A stretch of DNA of 41,076 nt from an uncultured Clostridia bacterium (GTDB lineage Bacteria; Bacillota; Clostridia; Oscillospirales; JAAYOS01): contig CANPWY010000003.1 of NCBI GenBank assembly GCA_947585215.1, forward strand, positions 1 through 41,076, written 5' to 3'. The position numbers and the translations under genes are program-made. Every line of letters starts with the position of its first letter. The stretch's first letter is position 1. Positions 1 to 10,910 of this stretch are shown here, piece after piece. A model generated the notes under the pieces. The model ran no database searches and was not told the DNA's origin. It saw only the letters and a program-made list of their open reading frames with translations.

Positions 1-1
1 T

Positions 2-2626
2 ATGGCACGAGAACTCCCGAAGGCATACGAGCCTCAGGGCGTCGAAAAGCGCATCTACAAGATGTGGCGGGACGGCGGTTACTTCAAGCCGTCCGACGAC
101 CCCGAAAAGAAGCCCTTCACCATCGTCATACCGCCCCCGAACGTCACGGGTCAGCTCCACATGGGTCACGCCCTCGACGAGACGTGGCAGGACATCCTCG
201 TGCGCTTCAAGCGCATGCAGGGCTACGCCGCGCTGTGGGTGCCCGGCACCGACCACGCCGGCATCGCCACGCAGATAAAGGTCGAGGAGTATATCCGCGA
301 GAACGAGCACAAGACCCGCTACGACTACGGGCGGGACAAGTTCATCGACCTCGTCTGGGACTGGAAGCGCCGCTATGAGGGACGCATCCACGAGCAGCTC
401 GCGGCTCTCGGCTCGAGCTGCGACTGGTCGCGCGTCCGCTTCACTATGGACGAGGGACTTTCCCGAGCAGTGCGCGAGGTGTTTGTCAACCTATACAACA
501 AGGGGCTCATCTACAAGGGCAGCCGCATAATCAACTGGTGCCCGCACTGCCGCACCGCCCTCTCCGACGCGGAGGTCGAGTACAGCGAGCAGAACGGCCA
601 TTTCTGGCACATCCGCTACCCCGTCAAGGGCTCGGACGAGTACGTCACTATTGCCACCACCCGTCCCGAGACGATGCTCGGCGACAGCGCCGTCGCCGTT
701 CACCCGGACGACGAGCGCTACCGTCACCTCGTCGGCAAGACGCTCATCCTCCCGCTCATCGGGCGTGAGATACCTGTCATCGCCGACGAGTACGTCGAAA
801 AGGACTTCGGCACCGGCTGTGTGAAGATCACTCCCTGCCACGACCCGAACGACTTTGAGGTCGGCAAGCGCCACAACCTCGAGGAGATACTGATCCTCGA
901 CGAGGACGCGCGCATCATCAACGGCGGCAAGTACAACGGCATGGACCGCTACGAGGCGCGCGAGGCGATAGTCGCGGACCTCGAGGCCGGCGGCTATCTC
1001 GTCAAGGTCGAGGAGCACATCCACAACGTCGGCGAGTGCTACCGCTGCGGACACACCGTCGAGCCGATAACCTCCGCGCAGTGGTTCGTGAAGATGGCGC
1101 CGCTCGCAAAGCCCGCAATCGAGGCCGTCGAGAACGGCACGATACAGTTCATCCCGAAGCGCTTCAACCGCACCTATCTCAACTGGATGGATGGCATCCA
1201 CGACTGGTGCATCTCCCGTCAGCTCTGGTGGGGGCACCGCATACCCGCGTTCTACTGCGACGAGTGCGGAGAGGTCACCGTCTCCAAGGAGGACATCACC
1301 GTCTGCCCGCACTGCGGCGCGCCCGTTCACCAGGACGAGGACGTGCTCGACACATGGTTCAGCTCGGCGCTCTGGCCGTTCTCCACGCTCGGCTGGCCGG
1401 AGCAGACTGAGGACTTCAAGCGCTTCTTCCCCACCGACGTGCTTGTGACCGGCTACGACATCATCTCCTTCTGGGTGAGTCGGATGATATTCTCGTCGCT
1501 CGAGCACACCGGCCGCGAGCCGTTCCACACCGTCGCGATTCACGGCCTCGTGCGCGACGCACAGGGGCGGAAGATGAGCAAGTCGCTCGGCAACGGCGTC
1601 GACCCGCTCGAGGTCATAGCAAACTACGGCGCGGACGCGCTCCGCGCGTCGCTCGTCATAGGCAACGGCCCCGGAATGGACATGCGCTTCACCGACGAGA
1701 AGGTCTCGAACATGCGGAACTTTGCAAACAAGCTCTGGAACGCGAGCCGCTTCGTGCTGATGAACCTCAACACCGAGGACACGACCCTTCCCGCCGAACT
1801 CCGCCCGGAGGACAAGTGGATACTTTCGAAGCTCAACGCCCTTGCCGCCGACGAGACCCGCAACCTCGACCACTACGAGTTCGGCCTTGCCATGCAGAAG
1901 ATTTACGACTTCGTCTGGGGCGACTTCTGCGACTGGTATATCGAGCTCACGAAGCCGCGTCTCCAGTCGGAGGATCCGTCCGAGGGCGAGAACGCACAGC
2001 GCGTGCTTCTCTACGTCCTCGGCGAAGCGCTGAAGCTTCTGCACCCGTTTATGCCGCACATCACCGAGGAGATTTGGCAGTACCTCCCCGGCCGTGAGAC
2101 GCCGCTCATAGTCGCCGACTGGCCGCAGTTCCGCCCGGAGCTCGACTTCTCCGCATACGAGTCGGAGGTCGAGGCCGTCATGGACGCGATACGCGCCGTC
2201 CGCGCGCGCCGCGCCGAGATGAACGTTCCGCCGAGCCGCAAGGCGCACCTGCTGATAGTTGCGGAGAACGACGCGGTCTTCCGCGAGATGGACGCGCTCA
2301 CGAAGCGCCTCGCTTTCGCCTCCGACATCGAGTACGCCTCCTCCGCGCCCTCCGATTTGAAGGGCTATTCCACGGCAGCCACCCCCGCCGCGCACATATT
2401 CATGCCGACGGGCGACCTCGTCGATATAGCGAAGGAGCGCGAGCGTCTCTCCGGCGAGCTTGCAAAGGCGAAAAAGCAGCTCGAAAGCATCGAAAAGAAG
2501 CTCGCAAACGAGGGCTTTGTGTCGAAGGCTCCCGAGGCCGTTGTCGCGGCGGAGCGTGAGAAGGCCGCAAACGCCGCCGCGCTCATCGCCCGCCTCGAGG
2601 AGAGCCTGAAGGCGCTCGAGAACTGA
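2..2626 (+). CDS. valS: Valine--tRNA ligase
   Basis: 874-aa ORF; class I aaRS motifs [15 protein letters not shown] and [15 protein letters not shown]-terminal coiled-coil arm. Confidence 0.98.
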   Translation: MARELPKAYEPQGVEKRIYKMWRDGGYFKPSDDPEKKPFTIVIPPPNVTGQLHMGHALDETWQDILVRFKRMQGYAALWVPGTDHAGIATQIKVEEYIRENEHKTRYDYGRDKFIDLVWDWKRRYEGRIHEQLAALGSSCDWSRVRFTMDEGLSRAVREVFVNLYNKGLIYKGSRIINWCPHCRTALSDAEVEYSEQNGHFWHIRYPVKGSDEYVTIATTRPETMLGDSAVAVHPDDERYRHLVGKTLILPLIGREIPVIADEYVEKDFGTGCVKITPCHDPNDFEVGKRHNLEEILILDEDARIINGGKYNGMDRYEAREAIVADLEAGGYLVKVEEHIHNVGECYRCGHTVEPITSAQWFVKMAPLAKPAIEAVENGTIQFIPKRFNRTYLNWMDGIHDWCISRQLWWGHRIPAFYCDECGEVTVSKEDITVCPHCGAPVHQDEDVLDTWFSSALWPFSTLGWPEQTEDFKRFFPTDVLVTGYDIISFWVSRMIFSSLEHTGREPFHTVAIHGLVRDAQGRKMSKSLGNGVDPLEVIANYGADALRASLVIGNGPGMDMRFTDEKVSNMRNFANKLWNASRFVLMNLNTEDTTLPAELRPEDKWILSKLNALAADETRNLDHYEFGLAMQKIYDFVWGDFCDWYIELTKPRLQSEDPSEGENAQRVLLYVLGEALKLLHPFMPHITEEIWQYLPGRETPLIVADWPQFRPELDFSAYESEVEAVMDAIRAVRARRAEMNVPPSRKAHLLIVAENDAVFREMDALTKRLAFASDIEYASSAPSDLKGYSTAATPAAHIFMPTGDLVDIAKERERLSGELAKAKKQLESIEKKLANEGFVSKAPEAVVAAEREKAANAAALIARLEESLKALEN

Positions 2627-2634
2627 CATCCATC

Positions 2635-2658
2635 GGGGAGCCGCCGGCGCGGCTCCCC
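2635..2658. repeat. 10-bp hairpin between valS and folC
   Basis: GGGGAGCCGC-CGGC-GCGGCTCCCC; no U-tract follows. Confidence 0.5.
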
Positions 2659-2681
2659 TCTCAGCGAAAGGACGGGAAAGC

Positions 2682-3968
2682 ATGAACTACGAAGAGGCTC
2701 TTGAATATATACACTCGATAAAGAAATACAACACGAAGCCGGGTCTTCGCCGAATCGAAAACCTCCTTCGCGAGCTCGGAAATCCCGAGAAAAAGATGAA
2801 TTACGTCCACGTCGCCGGTACGAACGGCAAGGGCTCCGCCACCGCGATGAGCGCTTCCGTGCTCGAGGCGGCGGGGTACAGAACCGGCTCGTTCATCTCC
2901 CCGTTCCTCGAGCGGTTCAACGAGCGGATGCAGGTCTCGGGCGAGCCGATACCGGACGACGCTCTCGTCTCGCTCACAGAGCGCGTGAAAGCCGCCGCAG
3001 ACCGCATGGCGTCCCACGGCCTCACGCACCCAACAGAGTTCGAGTTTCTTACGGCGATGGCGTTTGAGTATTGGGCGGAGAGCGGGTGCGATTTCGTATC
3101 GCTCGAGGTCGGCTTGGGCGGACGGCTCGACGCGACGAACGTTGTCTCCTCCCCCGCCGTCACGATAATCGGCCCCATTTCCTTTGACCACACGCATCTG
3201 CTCGGGAACACGCTCACCGAGATAGCCTACGAGAAGGCTGGCGTGATAAAGCCCGGCGGCCGCGTCGTCTGCTACGTCGAGCAGGCGGACGAGGCGCGGC
3301 GCGTCATCGAAAGCGTCTGCCGCGAGCGCCGTGCGGAGTTCATCTCTCCCGACGCGTCAAAGATAGAGTACATCTCCGAGTCGCTGGGTTCAAACCGCTT
3401 CCGCTACGACGGGCTTGAGGTAAACCTCCCGCTCACCGGCCGCCATCAGGTGAAGAACGCCGTCGGCGTCATAGAGGCGATGAGAGTCCTCCGCCGCTCC
3501 GGGTACCGCATCACCGATGAGGACATCGTGCGCGGGCTGGAGCAGACGAAGTGGGTCGGGCGGCTCGAGACCGTCCGCCGCGACCCGCTCACGATAATCG
3601 ACGCGGCGCACAACCCGGACGCCGTCCGCGTCCTCTCCGAGAGCATCGACACGCTGATGAAGGACCGCAGGATAGTCGCCGTCATGGGAATGCTCGCGGA
3701 CAAGGACTATAATTTCTGCATCCCCGAGATAGCGAAGCGCGCGGACGCGTTCGTCGCGTGTACGCCGACGAGCGGGCGCGCGCTCGACGCGGAGGACGCC
3801 GCCGCAGTCGCGCGGGAGCACTGCCGCTCGGTCGAGGTCGTGCCGGACATCGGCGCGGCGGTCGAGCGCGGACTTGAGCTCACCGGCCGCGACGACATTC
3901 TGCTTATCTGCGGCTCGCTCTACGTCATCGGCACGGCAAAGACGCATCTGAGGACGCTCGACCGGTAA
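2682..3968 (+). CDS. folC: Bifunctional folylpolyglutamate synthase/dihydrofolate synthase
   Basis: YVHVAGTNGKGSATAMSASVLEAAGYRTGSFISPFLERFNERMQV; Mur-ligase-like; adjacent to valS as often in Firmicutes. Confidence 0.96.
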   Translation: MNYEEALEYIHSIKKYNTKPGLRRIENLLRELGNPEKKMNYVHVAGTNGKGSATAMSASVLEAAGYRTGSFISPFLERFNERMQVSGEPIPDDALVSLTERVKAAADRMASHGLTHPTEFEFLTAMAFEYWAESGCDFVSLEVGLGGRLDATNVVSSPAVTIIGPISFDHTHLLGNTLTEIAYEKAGVIKPGGRVVCYVEQADEARRVIESVCRERRAEFISPDASKIEYISESLGSNRFRYDGLEVNLPLTGRHQVKNAVGVIEAMRVLRRSGYRITDEDIVRGLEQTKWVGRLETVRRDPLTIIDAAHNPDAVRVLSESIDTLMKDRRIVAVMGMLADKDYNFCIPEIAKRADAFVACTPTSGRALDAEDAAAVAREHCRSVEVVPDIGAAVERGLELTGRDDILLICGSLYVIGTAKTHLRTLDR

Positions 3969-3981
3969 ATATTGCAATAAC

Positions 3982-4029
3982 ACATCACCCGAGGGCAAAG
4001 TTGTTCTTTTATCTGCCCTCGGGTGATGT
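3982..4029. terminator. 16-bp perfect inverted repeat (folC terminator and/or operator of the downstream gene)
   Basis: ACATCACCCGAGGGCA ... TGCCCTCGGGTGATGT; right arm abuts TATAAT at 4030-4035. Confidence 0.6.
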
Positions 4030-4082
4030 TATAATTATCGTAAACAGTACCGTGCAAATAAAAATCGACAGGAGGAGCATTC

Positions 4083-5345
4083 ATGAAACTGCCGGAGGGA
4101 TTTTTCATCGGCGCCGCGACCGCGGCGCATCAGGTCGAGGGCAACAACACAAAAAGCGACTGCTGGACGGAGGAGCACCTTACGCACACCAGCTACGCCG
4201 AACCGAGTGGAGACGCCGTCGACCACTACAACCGCTACGCCGAGGACATAGCGCTCCTTGCGGAGGCAGGTCTCAACGCCTACCGCTTCTCTGTTGAGTG
4301 GGCGCGCATCGAGCCGGAGGAGGGTCACTTCGACGACAGCGAGGTCGAGCACTACCGCAAGGTCATCGAGTGCTGCCGCAGTCACGGCGTGAAGCCTATA
4401 GTCACGCTCCACCACTTCTCGAGCCCCGCGTGGCTCATCACGCTCGGCGGCTGGAAGAGCGAGCGGACGCCGGAGCTCTTCGCACGCTACGCCGAATACG
4501 TCGCGCGCGAGCTGCTCGAGGGCGTCGAGTACGTCTGCACGATAAACGAGGCGAACATGGGCTTCCAAATTCAGAAGGTTATGGAGGACATGATGAAGGC
4601 GTCGGCGCGCGAGGGTGCGGTGCAGGTCGGCATCTCCACCGACATGGAGGCGATAATGGCGGGCGCGGTCGAGCAAGCGAACGCCTTCGGCGTCGAGCCG
4701 GGGAAGGTGAACACCTTCGTCTCCCCGCGCACGGCGGAAGAGGAGGAGCTTGTCATGCGCGCCCACCGCGCGGCGGTGAGCGCGATAAAGGCTGTCCGTC
4801 CCGGGATAAAGTGCGGGCTCACGCTGTCGCTTTTTGACTACCAGCCGCTCCCCGGAGGAGAGGAGCAGAATAACCGTCTCTGGCAGGAGGACTTCGGAAA
4901 CTATCTGCCCTTCATCGAGCAGGACGACTTCCTCGGCGTACAGAACTACTCCCGCAAGCGCGTGGACGCTTCCGGCGCGCTCGAGCCCGCCGACGGCGCT
5001 CCCCTCACCCAGATGGGCTACGAGGACTACCCCGCCTCAATAGCGGGAGTTCTGCGCCGCGTGGCAAAGCACTTCCGGGGTGAGCTCATAGTCACCGAAA
5101 ACGGCATCGCGACCTCGGATGACGCGCGGCGCTGTGAGTTCCTGCGTGAGGCTGTCGCGGGCGTCGCGGCCTGCGCCGCCGAGGGCATACCGGTGAAGGG
5201 CTACTGCTGTTGGAGCCTGCTTGACAACTTCGAGTGGCAGCTCGGCTTCTCGAAGACCTTCGGCCTCATCGCCGTCGACCGCGCAACGCAGACGCGCCAT
5301 CCCAAGGAGAGCCTGTCGGTGCTCGGGTCGCTTGCGAAGTCGTGA
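4083..5345 (+). CDS. Glycoside hydrolase family 1 (beta-glucosidase-like)
   Basis: FFIGAATAAHQVEGN, FSVEWARIEPEEG, LHHFSSPAWL, TINEA, VTENG, WSLLDNFEWQLGF. Confidence 0.93.
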   Translation: MKLPEGFFIGAATAAHQVEGNNTKSDCWTEEHLTHTSYAEPSGDAVDHYNRYAEDIALLAEAGLNAYRFSVEWARIEPEEGHFDDSEVEHYRKVIECCRSHGVKPIVTLHHFSSPAWLITLGGWKSERTPELFARYAEYVARELLEGVEYVCTINEANMGFQIQKVMEDMMKASAREGAVQVGISTDMEAIMAGAVEQANAFGVEPGKVNTFVSPRTAEEEELVMRAHRAAVSAIKAVRPGIKCGLTLSLFDYQPLPGGEEQNNRLWQEDFGNYLPFIEQDDFLGVQNYSRKRVDASGALEPADGAPLTQMGYEDYPASIAGVLRRVAKHFRGELIVTENGIATSDDARRCEFLREAVAGVAACAAEGIPVKGYCCWSLLDNFEWQLGFSKTFGLIAVDRATQTRHPKESLSVLGSLAKS

Positions 5346-5387
5346 AGCTTTGCAGGGCGCGTCCCGAAAATAAACCTTTGACGGTCG

Positions 5388-5421
5388 GACGGTCGGAGAG
5401 CCGCAGGGCTTTCCGACCGTC
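5388..5421. terminator. Hairpin downstream of the GH1 gene
   Basis: GACGGTCGGAGAGCC-GCAG-GGCTTTCCGACCGTC. Confidence 0.5.
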
Positions 5422-5429
5422 TCCTGTGA

Positions 5430-5458
5430 TTGACAGCGGAGCCGCCGTGTGCTACAAT
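5430..5458 (+). promoter_or_regulatory. Predicted sigma70 promoter of pepF
   Basis: TTGACA - 17 nt - TACAAT. Confidence 0.75.
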
Positions 5459-5507
5459 CGTTGCAGATGTACGATTTTACCGAATTACAACGTAAAGGAG
5501 TTTAGTT

Positions 5508-7310
5508 ATGACCGAGAACAGAGCCGATATACCCGCAAAGTACAAATGGGACCTGAGTGCTATCTACCCCGACATGGACGCCTTCAACGCGGACTATGCC
5601 CGTGCCGAGGAGATGATAGCCGCGTTCCCCGCGCACGAGGCGACGATGACGAAGTCCGCCGAGGGACTTCTCGCCGCGCTCGAGGACTCGCAGGCGCTCA
5701 GCCGTCTTATAAGCAAGCTCTTCGAGTACGCGAGCCTCAATTCCGACCTCGACACCGGCGACAACACCTTCCTCGCCCTCTCCGGCAGGATGATGAACCT
5801 TGCAAACGCCGCGGGCGCCGCAGACTACTTTGTCTCCCCCGCCCTCATCTCCATTCCGGACGAGACGCTTGAGAAGTGGTACGCGGAAAAGCCCGAGCTC
5901 CGCGCCTACGAGCGGACGATATACGAGAGCCGCCGCTATAAGAAGTACACCCTCTCCGACGAGAACGAGAAGCTTCTCGCAAACCTCCGCCGCGGCATGG
6001 GCGGCCACTCCGGCATCCGCTCGGTCTTTGCGAACGCCGACCTCGACTTCGGCTATATCCGCGGCGAGGACGGCAAGAAGACCCACCTCACCGACGCGAA
6101 CTACGTCGCGTTCCTGATGAGCCCCGACCGCCGCGTCCGCCGCGCCGCGTTCACGAAGATGTACGAGACCTACAAGCAGTTCGGCAACACCTTCGCCGCG
6201 CTGATGAACGAGTACGTCAAGGAGCGCACCACCGTCTCGAAGGTGCGCGGCTACGACTCAAGCCTCCAGTGCTCCGTCTTTGACGACGAGGTCACGCCGG
6301 ACATATACAACAACCTCGTCGACACGGTGAATAAGAACCTCCCCGTCCTCTACGACTACTACAAGCTCAAGAAGGAGGTCCTCGGCCTCTCGAAGTACCA
6401 CCTCTATGACATCTACACCCCCCTCATTGGCTCGAGCACGAAGAAGTACAGCTACGAGGAAGCAGTCGAGGAGGTTCTCGACGCGGTGAAGGTTCTCGGA
6501 AGCGAGTATCACGACACCCTCGAGGATGGTCTGAAGAACCGCAAGTGGGTCGACGTCTACCCCAACAAGGGTAAGCAGAGCGGCGCTTACAGCGCCGGCA
6601 GCTACGACACTCAGCCCTATATCCTGATGAACTACACCGACACGCTCGAGGACGTGTCCACGCTCGCGCACGAGTCCGGCCACTCGATGCACTCCTACTT
6701 CTCAAAGATAAGCAACACCCCGCAGGATTCGCGGTACACCATCTTTGTCGCGGAGGTCGCCTCCACCGTCAACGAGCTTATCTTCTGCCACAAGAAGCTC
6801 CGCGAGTCTGCAAGCGACGATGAGAAGCTCTCCATTCTCAACCAGATAATGGAGACCTACAAGGGCACTCTCTTCCGCCAGACGATGTTTGCGGAGTTTG
6901 AGCGCGACATGCACGCCATGAGCGAGGCGGGCGAGACGCTCACGAAGGACCTGCTCTGCGAGAAGTACTATGAGATAGTGAAGCGCTACTTCGGGCCGGG
7001 CGTCGTCTGCGACGCGGACATCGCCTACGAGTGGATGCGTATTCCCCACTTCTATATGTTCTTCTACGTCTACCAGTACGCGACCTGCATCTCCGCCGCC
7101 TCGAGCATAGTTAAGCGCATCGAGAGCGAGGGCGAGGCTTATATCCCGCACTACCTCGACTTCCTGCGCTGCGGCGGCTCGAAGAGCCCGCTCGACAGTC
7201 TCAAGGTCGCGGGCATCGACCTCACTGACCCCGCCGTCATTGAGGACGCCATAGCCGACTTTGCCGACACCATAAAGCAGTTCCGGGAGATCTACAACGC
7301 CGCAAAGTAA
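5508..7310 (+). CDS. pepF: Oligoendopeptidase F (M3 family)
   Basis: 600 aa; zinc motif HESGHSMHSYFS and M3B features. Confidence 0.95.
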   Translation: MTENRADIPAKYKWDLSAIYPDMDAFNADYARAEEMIAAFPAHEATMTKSAEGLLAALEDSQALSRLISKLFEYASLNSDLDTGDNTFLALSGRMMNLANAAGAADYFVSPALISIPDETLEKWYAEKPELRAYERTIYESRRYKKYTLSDENEKLLANLRRGMGGHSGIRSVFANADLDFGYIRGEDGKKTHLTDANYVAFLMSPDRRVRRAAFTKMYETYKQFGNTFAALMNEYVKERTTVSKVRGYDSSLQCSVFDDEVTPDIYNNLVDTVNKNLPVLYDYYKLKKEVLGLSKYHLYDIYTPLIGSSTKKYSYEEAVEEVLDAVKVLGSEYHDTLEDGLKNRKWVDVYPNKGKQSGAYSAGSYDTQPYILMNYTDTLEDVSTLAHESGHSMHSYFSKISNTPQDSRYTIFVAEVASTVNELIFCHKKLRESASDDEKLSILNQIMETYKGTLFRQTMFAEFERDMHAMSEAGETLTKDLLCEKYYEIVKRYFGPGVVCDADIAYEWMRIPHFYMFFYVYQYATCISAASSIVKRIESEGEAYIPHYLDFLRCGGSKSPLDSLKVAGIDLTDPAVIEDAIADFADTIKQFREIYNAAK

Positions 7311-7334
7311 ACGGCGCGACGGAGGCATCGAATA

Positions 7335-7364
7335 TCCGGCGGGAAGACTTGTCTTCCCGCCGGA
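7335..7364. repeat. 14-bp perfect hairpin between pepF and the GT-C-like gene
   Basis: TCCGGCGGGAAGAC-TT-GTCTTCCCGCCGGA. Confidence 0.6.
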
Positions 7365-7385
7365 CGACTGAAAGGATGTGACCCC

Positions 7386-8819
7386 ATGCAGACGGCCGAA
7401 AAGTGGCTCTCGCGCTGTTTTCTCGCGGCATTTCTCATAGCGGCGGCATCGCTTCTGCTCCGAAGCTCGGTCTGCGCCATAGCAAGCGTTCTGTGCGCCT
7501 TTACCGTTCTGCTGAGGCACCGGCCGAAGCACTTTACGCTGTGGCTCGCGGCGGCATGCGTACTTGTGCGGCTCCTCTCGGTGCTCGTTATATCGCCGCC
7601 GATAGTCTCGGACTTCGGGGCTCTGTATGACGCGGCGGAAGGTCTCACGCACGGCGACCGCTCCGCAATGGACACCGCATACTTCCTCCTCTGGGCGTAC
7701 CAGACGCCGTTTGTGCTGTTCGAGGCAGCGATCCTCACCGTCTGGAACGACCCGATGGCGATAAAGCTCGTGAACGTGCTTCTCTCCTCGGGAACGGTCG
7801 TACTCATGTATCGAATCCTCCGCGCATACGTCCGGCCGGCCGCGGCGGAGACCGCGAGCCTCGCCGCCTGCGTGTTCCCGTTTTTTGTGACACTGCCCGC
7901 CGTCCTCACAAACCAGATACCCTCGCTTTTCTTCCTTGTGCTCGCGGTGTGGCTCCTCATCTCGCCGGATACCGAAAGGCTCCGTATATGGCGCTTCCCG
8001 CTCGCGGGACTCGCCGCCGCCGTCGGCAACCTCATGCGTCCGGAGGGGCTTATCGTCCTTGTCGCGCTCGCGGCGTGGGCGCTCTTTAAGCTCCTCTCCG
8101 AGCCGTCTCTGCGGAAACGCGTCCTCGCCGGGATGCTTGCCCTCCTGCTTGTGTACTTCGCGGTGGGAAAGGGTGCGGACCTCGCCGTCCGCGCGTCCGG
8201 GCTCAATATCCACGGCACCGCAAACGAATATCCCGGCTGGAAGTTCGTGTGCGGGCTCAACTACAGCGGAGGCGGCGGCTATTCAAACGACGCATGGTCG
8301 CGCCTGTCTGCCACTTTCGACTCGGAGCACCGTCCGACCGAGGCGACATCTGTCCTTCAGAAGCAGATCATTCGCGAGAACCTCCCGAAGTCGCCCGCGG
8401 AGTGGGGCGCGTTTATGCTTCGCAAGGCCGACGCTCTCTGGACAAGCTCCGGGCTCAGTTGGGCGCTCGGACATATCGACCTCACAAGCTATGCAAAGAA
8501 CCTGCTCATAAGCTTCACCGAGACCTTCGACCGCTCGCTGTTTTTCACGGCGCTCGCGCTCGCCGCGCTCGGCCTTGCGGCAAGAAAGCGCTCGGCGGAC
8601 GAGCTGATGCCCTATTTTGTAGTGTTCGCGGCGTTTGTCGTGTTCCTCTTTATCGAGGTTCAGCCGCGCTATGCATACCTGCCGCAGATATTTGTGTTCA
8701 TGGGCATGGGTTTCGGGCTCGATTTCCTTGCGGAGAAGTTCGGCGGCGCCGTCGGGAAGACGCCGCCGGTCGAAGCTCCCCGGCTTCCGGAGGACGGCCC
8801 CGTGTCTTCGGAGAAATAA
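7386..8819 (+). CDS. Multi-pass membrane protein, GT-C/GT39-like glycosyltransferase
   Basis: About 10 hydrophobic segments; SDFGALYDAA acidic motif after the first TMs typical of the GT-C fold. Confidence 0.65.
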   Translation: MQTAEKWLSRCFLAAFLIAAASLLLRSSVCAIASVLCAFTVLLRHRPKHFTLWLAAACVLVRLLSVLVISPPIVSDFGALYDAAEGLTHGDRSAMDTAYFLLWAYQTPFVLFEAAILTVWNDPMAIKLVNVLLSSGTVVLMYRILRAYVRPAAAETASLAACVFPFFVTLPAVLTNQIPSLFFLVLAVWLLISPDTERLRIWRFPLAGLAAAVGNLMRPEGLIVLVALAAWALFKLLSEPSLRKRVLAGMLALLLVYFAVGKGADLAVRASGLNIHGTANEYPGWKFVCGLNYSGGGGYSNDAWSRLSATFDSEHRPTEATSVLQKQIIRENLPKSPAEWGAFMLRKADALWTSSGLSWALGHIDLTSYAKNLLISFTETFDRSLFFTALALAALGLAARKRSADELMPYFVVFAAFVVFLFIEVQPRYAYLPQIFVFMGMGFGLDFLAEKFGGAVGKTPPVEAPRLPEDGPVSSEK

Positions 8820-8830
8820 CGGCTTGCAGT

Positions 8831-8858
8831 GCGGCGGGCGCGACATCGCGCCCGCCGC
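8831..8858. terminator. Strong hairpin (probable terminator)
   Basis: GCGGCGGGCGCG-ACAT-CGCGCCCGCCGC. Confidence 0.55.
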
Positions 8859-8901
8859 GCTTTGCATCCCGTCCTTTTTCGGCAGAATGACAAAATACGG
8901 C

Positions 8902-8930
8902 TTGCAAAAAGGCCGGCGTTAATGTATAAT
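8902..8930 (+). promoter_or_regulatory. Predicted sigma70 promoter of the carboxylesterase
   Basis: TTGCAA - 17 nt - TATAAT. Confidence 0.7.
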
Positions 8931-8991
8931 CGGTATAGTATTACGGCATCGCAAGGTGCAGGAAATAATTATCGGAGGAGGATCATCCGCA

Positions 8992-10551
8992 ATGGGAAAA
9001 ACCTTTGTATGTGACGAATCGACGACAGTAAAGACCAAGGCCGGTCTGCTCCAGGGCTTCAAGGTCGACGACATGTACGCCTTCTACGGCGTGAAGTATG
9101 CCGACTCGAAGCGTTTCCAAATGCCCACGCCGGTGGAGCCGTGGGAGGGCGTCAAGACCGCTCTTGCCTACGGCTACGTCAGCCCGATGCTCGGTCAGGA
9201 CAACCCTTCGAACGAGCTGCTCGTCCCGCACCGCTACTGGCCGCTCGACGAGAACTGTCAGTATCTGAACGTCTGGACGCAGTCCCTCTCCCCCGACGCG
9301 AAGAAGCCGGTCCTCTTCTGGCTGCACGGCGGCGGATACGCGGCGGGCTCCTCGATAGAGCAGATAGCGTATGAGGGCGACAACATGAGCCGCCACGGCG
9401 ACTGCGTCGTCGTCACGATAAACCACCGCCTGAACATACTCGGCTACCTCGACCTCTCCCCGTTCGGCGAGAAATACAAGAACTCCGGCAACGCCGGCCA
9501 TGCGGACATCGTCGCGGCGCTCCAGTGGGTGCATGACAACATCGCGCAGTTCGGCGGCGACCCGGACAACGTCACCGTCTTCGGACAGTCCGGCGGCGGC
9601 GGAAAGGTCAGCTGCCTGCTCCAGACCCCTGCGGCGGACGGACTTTTCCACCGCGGGATAATCCAGAGCGGCGTCGCGAGCGGAAGCCTCCTCGGCGGCG
9701 GCGAGCGCACCGAGGAGCAGAACGGCCGCGAGATAGTGAACGCCATGCTCCGCGAGCTTGGCCTGCCCGAGAACGACCCCGAGCCGCTCGAGACGATCCC
9801 CTACGCCGACCTCGCCGCCGCGTACAACAAGGCGGCTCCCGCCATCCGCGCGAAGGGCGGCTACACCGGCTGTGCGCCGATAGCGGACGACTACTATGTC
9901 GGCGACCCGATGATATACGGCTTCACCGAGCACGCAAAGACCGTTCCGATAATGGTCGGCACCGTCATGTGCGAGTTCCTCGGCTTTGCTCCCGCCGGCC
10001 CGAACGAGAACGACGAGGAGGCCACCCTTGCCGACATGAAGAAGATATTCGGCGAGTACGCGGATAAGGCGGTCGAGCTCTACCGCAAGGCGTTCCCCGG
10101 AAAAAAACTCGCGTATCTCGCGAAGCTCGACGGACTCTTCCGCAAGGGCTCGTGGGAGTACGTCATGAAGAAGGCGGAGGTCTCGAGCGCGCCCGCCTAC
10201 TCCTACATGTTTACATACGAGTTCCCCTACGGTGGCGGCAAGCCCGCGTGGCACTGCTCCGAGATACCGTTCGTGTTCCACAACGCGGAGCGCGTCGCGG
10301 TTTGCAGCGGCGGCGAGGACGTAGAGAAGATGCAGGAGAACATCTTCGAGTCGTGGATGTCCTTCGCGCGCACCGGAAACCCGGGTCATCCCGGCATACC
10401 CGAGTGGAAGCCCTGCACCGGTGACGAGGAGCGCTGCATGAAGATGGATAAGACCTTCACGCAGGACACGAACTTCGACCACGAGCTGATGGAGATATTC
10501 CTCGAGCACGGCCCGAAGTTCGGCTTCGGCGAGGTCAAGGCTGAGCACTGA
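8992..10551 (+). CDS. Carboxylesterase type B family protein
   Basis: PVLFWLHGGGYAAGSS, FGQSGGGGKVSCLLQTP, AWHCSEIPFVF. ATG at 8992 chosen because GGAGGAGG lies just upstream (the track uses 8956). Confidence 0.9.
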   Translation: MGKTFVCDESTTVKTKAGLLQGFKVDDMYAFYGVKYADSKRFQMPTPVEPWEGVKTALAYGYVSPMLGQDNPSNELLVPHRYWPLDENCQYLNVWTQSLSPDAKKPVLFWLHGGGYAAGSSIEQIAYEGDNMSRHGDCVVVTINHRLNILGYLDLSPFGEKYKNSGNAGHADIVAALQWVHDNIAQFGGDPDNVTVFGQSGGGGKVSCLLQTPAADGLFHRGIIQSGVASGSLLGGGERTEEQNGREIVNAMLRELGLPENDPEPLETIPYADLAAAYNKAAPAIRAKGGYTGCAPIADDYYVGDPMIYGFTEHAKTVPIMVGTVMCEFLGFAPAGPNENDEEATLADMKKIFGEYADKAVELYRKAFPGKKLAYLAKLDGLFRKGSWEYVMKKAEVSSAPAYSYMFTYEFPYGGGKPAWHCSEIPFVFHNAERVAVCSGGEDVEKMQENIFESWMSFARTGNPGHPGIPEWKPCTGDEERCMKMDKTFTQDTNFDHELMEIFLEHGPKFGFGEVKAEH

Positions 10552-10660
10552 GCGCGGCTCCCGAGCTTGTATTTTAACATCTGCCCCGCGGAAGCGGTCT
10601 TCCGGCGGGGCTCTCAATTCGGGCTGAACGTCGTTCCGCCCACGGGAAGGAAGAACGGAT

Positions 10661-10879
10661 ATGTTGGCAAAACTGAAGAAAATACTCAAGATAGCGCTCG
10701 AATATCTCACGGCGATACTGCTCCTCGTCGCGTACATCTTCGGGCACGTCTTCAACTGGAAGAACTCGCCGTGGCTCGTGCTCGGCGTCGTCTGGGCGTG
10801 CGTTGCGACGTGGGACCTCGTGCGTTTCATCCTCGCGGAGCGCAAGCTGAAGCAGGCCCAGGAAAGCATCAAAAGCTGA
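10661..10879 (+). CDS. Small membrane protein of unknown function (72 aa)
   Basis: Two hydrophobic segments (IALEYLTAILLLVAYIFGHVF; WLVLGVVWACVATWDLV); GGAAGG-type SD upstream. Confidence 0.6.
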   Translation: MLAKLKKILKIALEYLTAILLLVAYIFGHVFNWKNSPWLVLGVVWACVATWDLVRFILAERKLKQAQESIKS

Positions 10880-10910
10880 AATGGGACGGCGCAGACGCGC
10901 TGCCATTCTA

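Noticed and set aside
491-2683. 730-aa minus-strand ORF antisense to valS
   Set aside because: Low-complexity L/V/R/A-rich translation with no domain; valS is unambiguous on the other strand. Typical shadow ORF of GC-rich codon usage.
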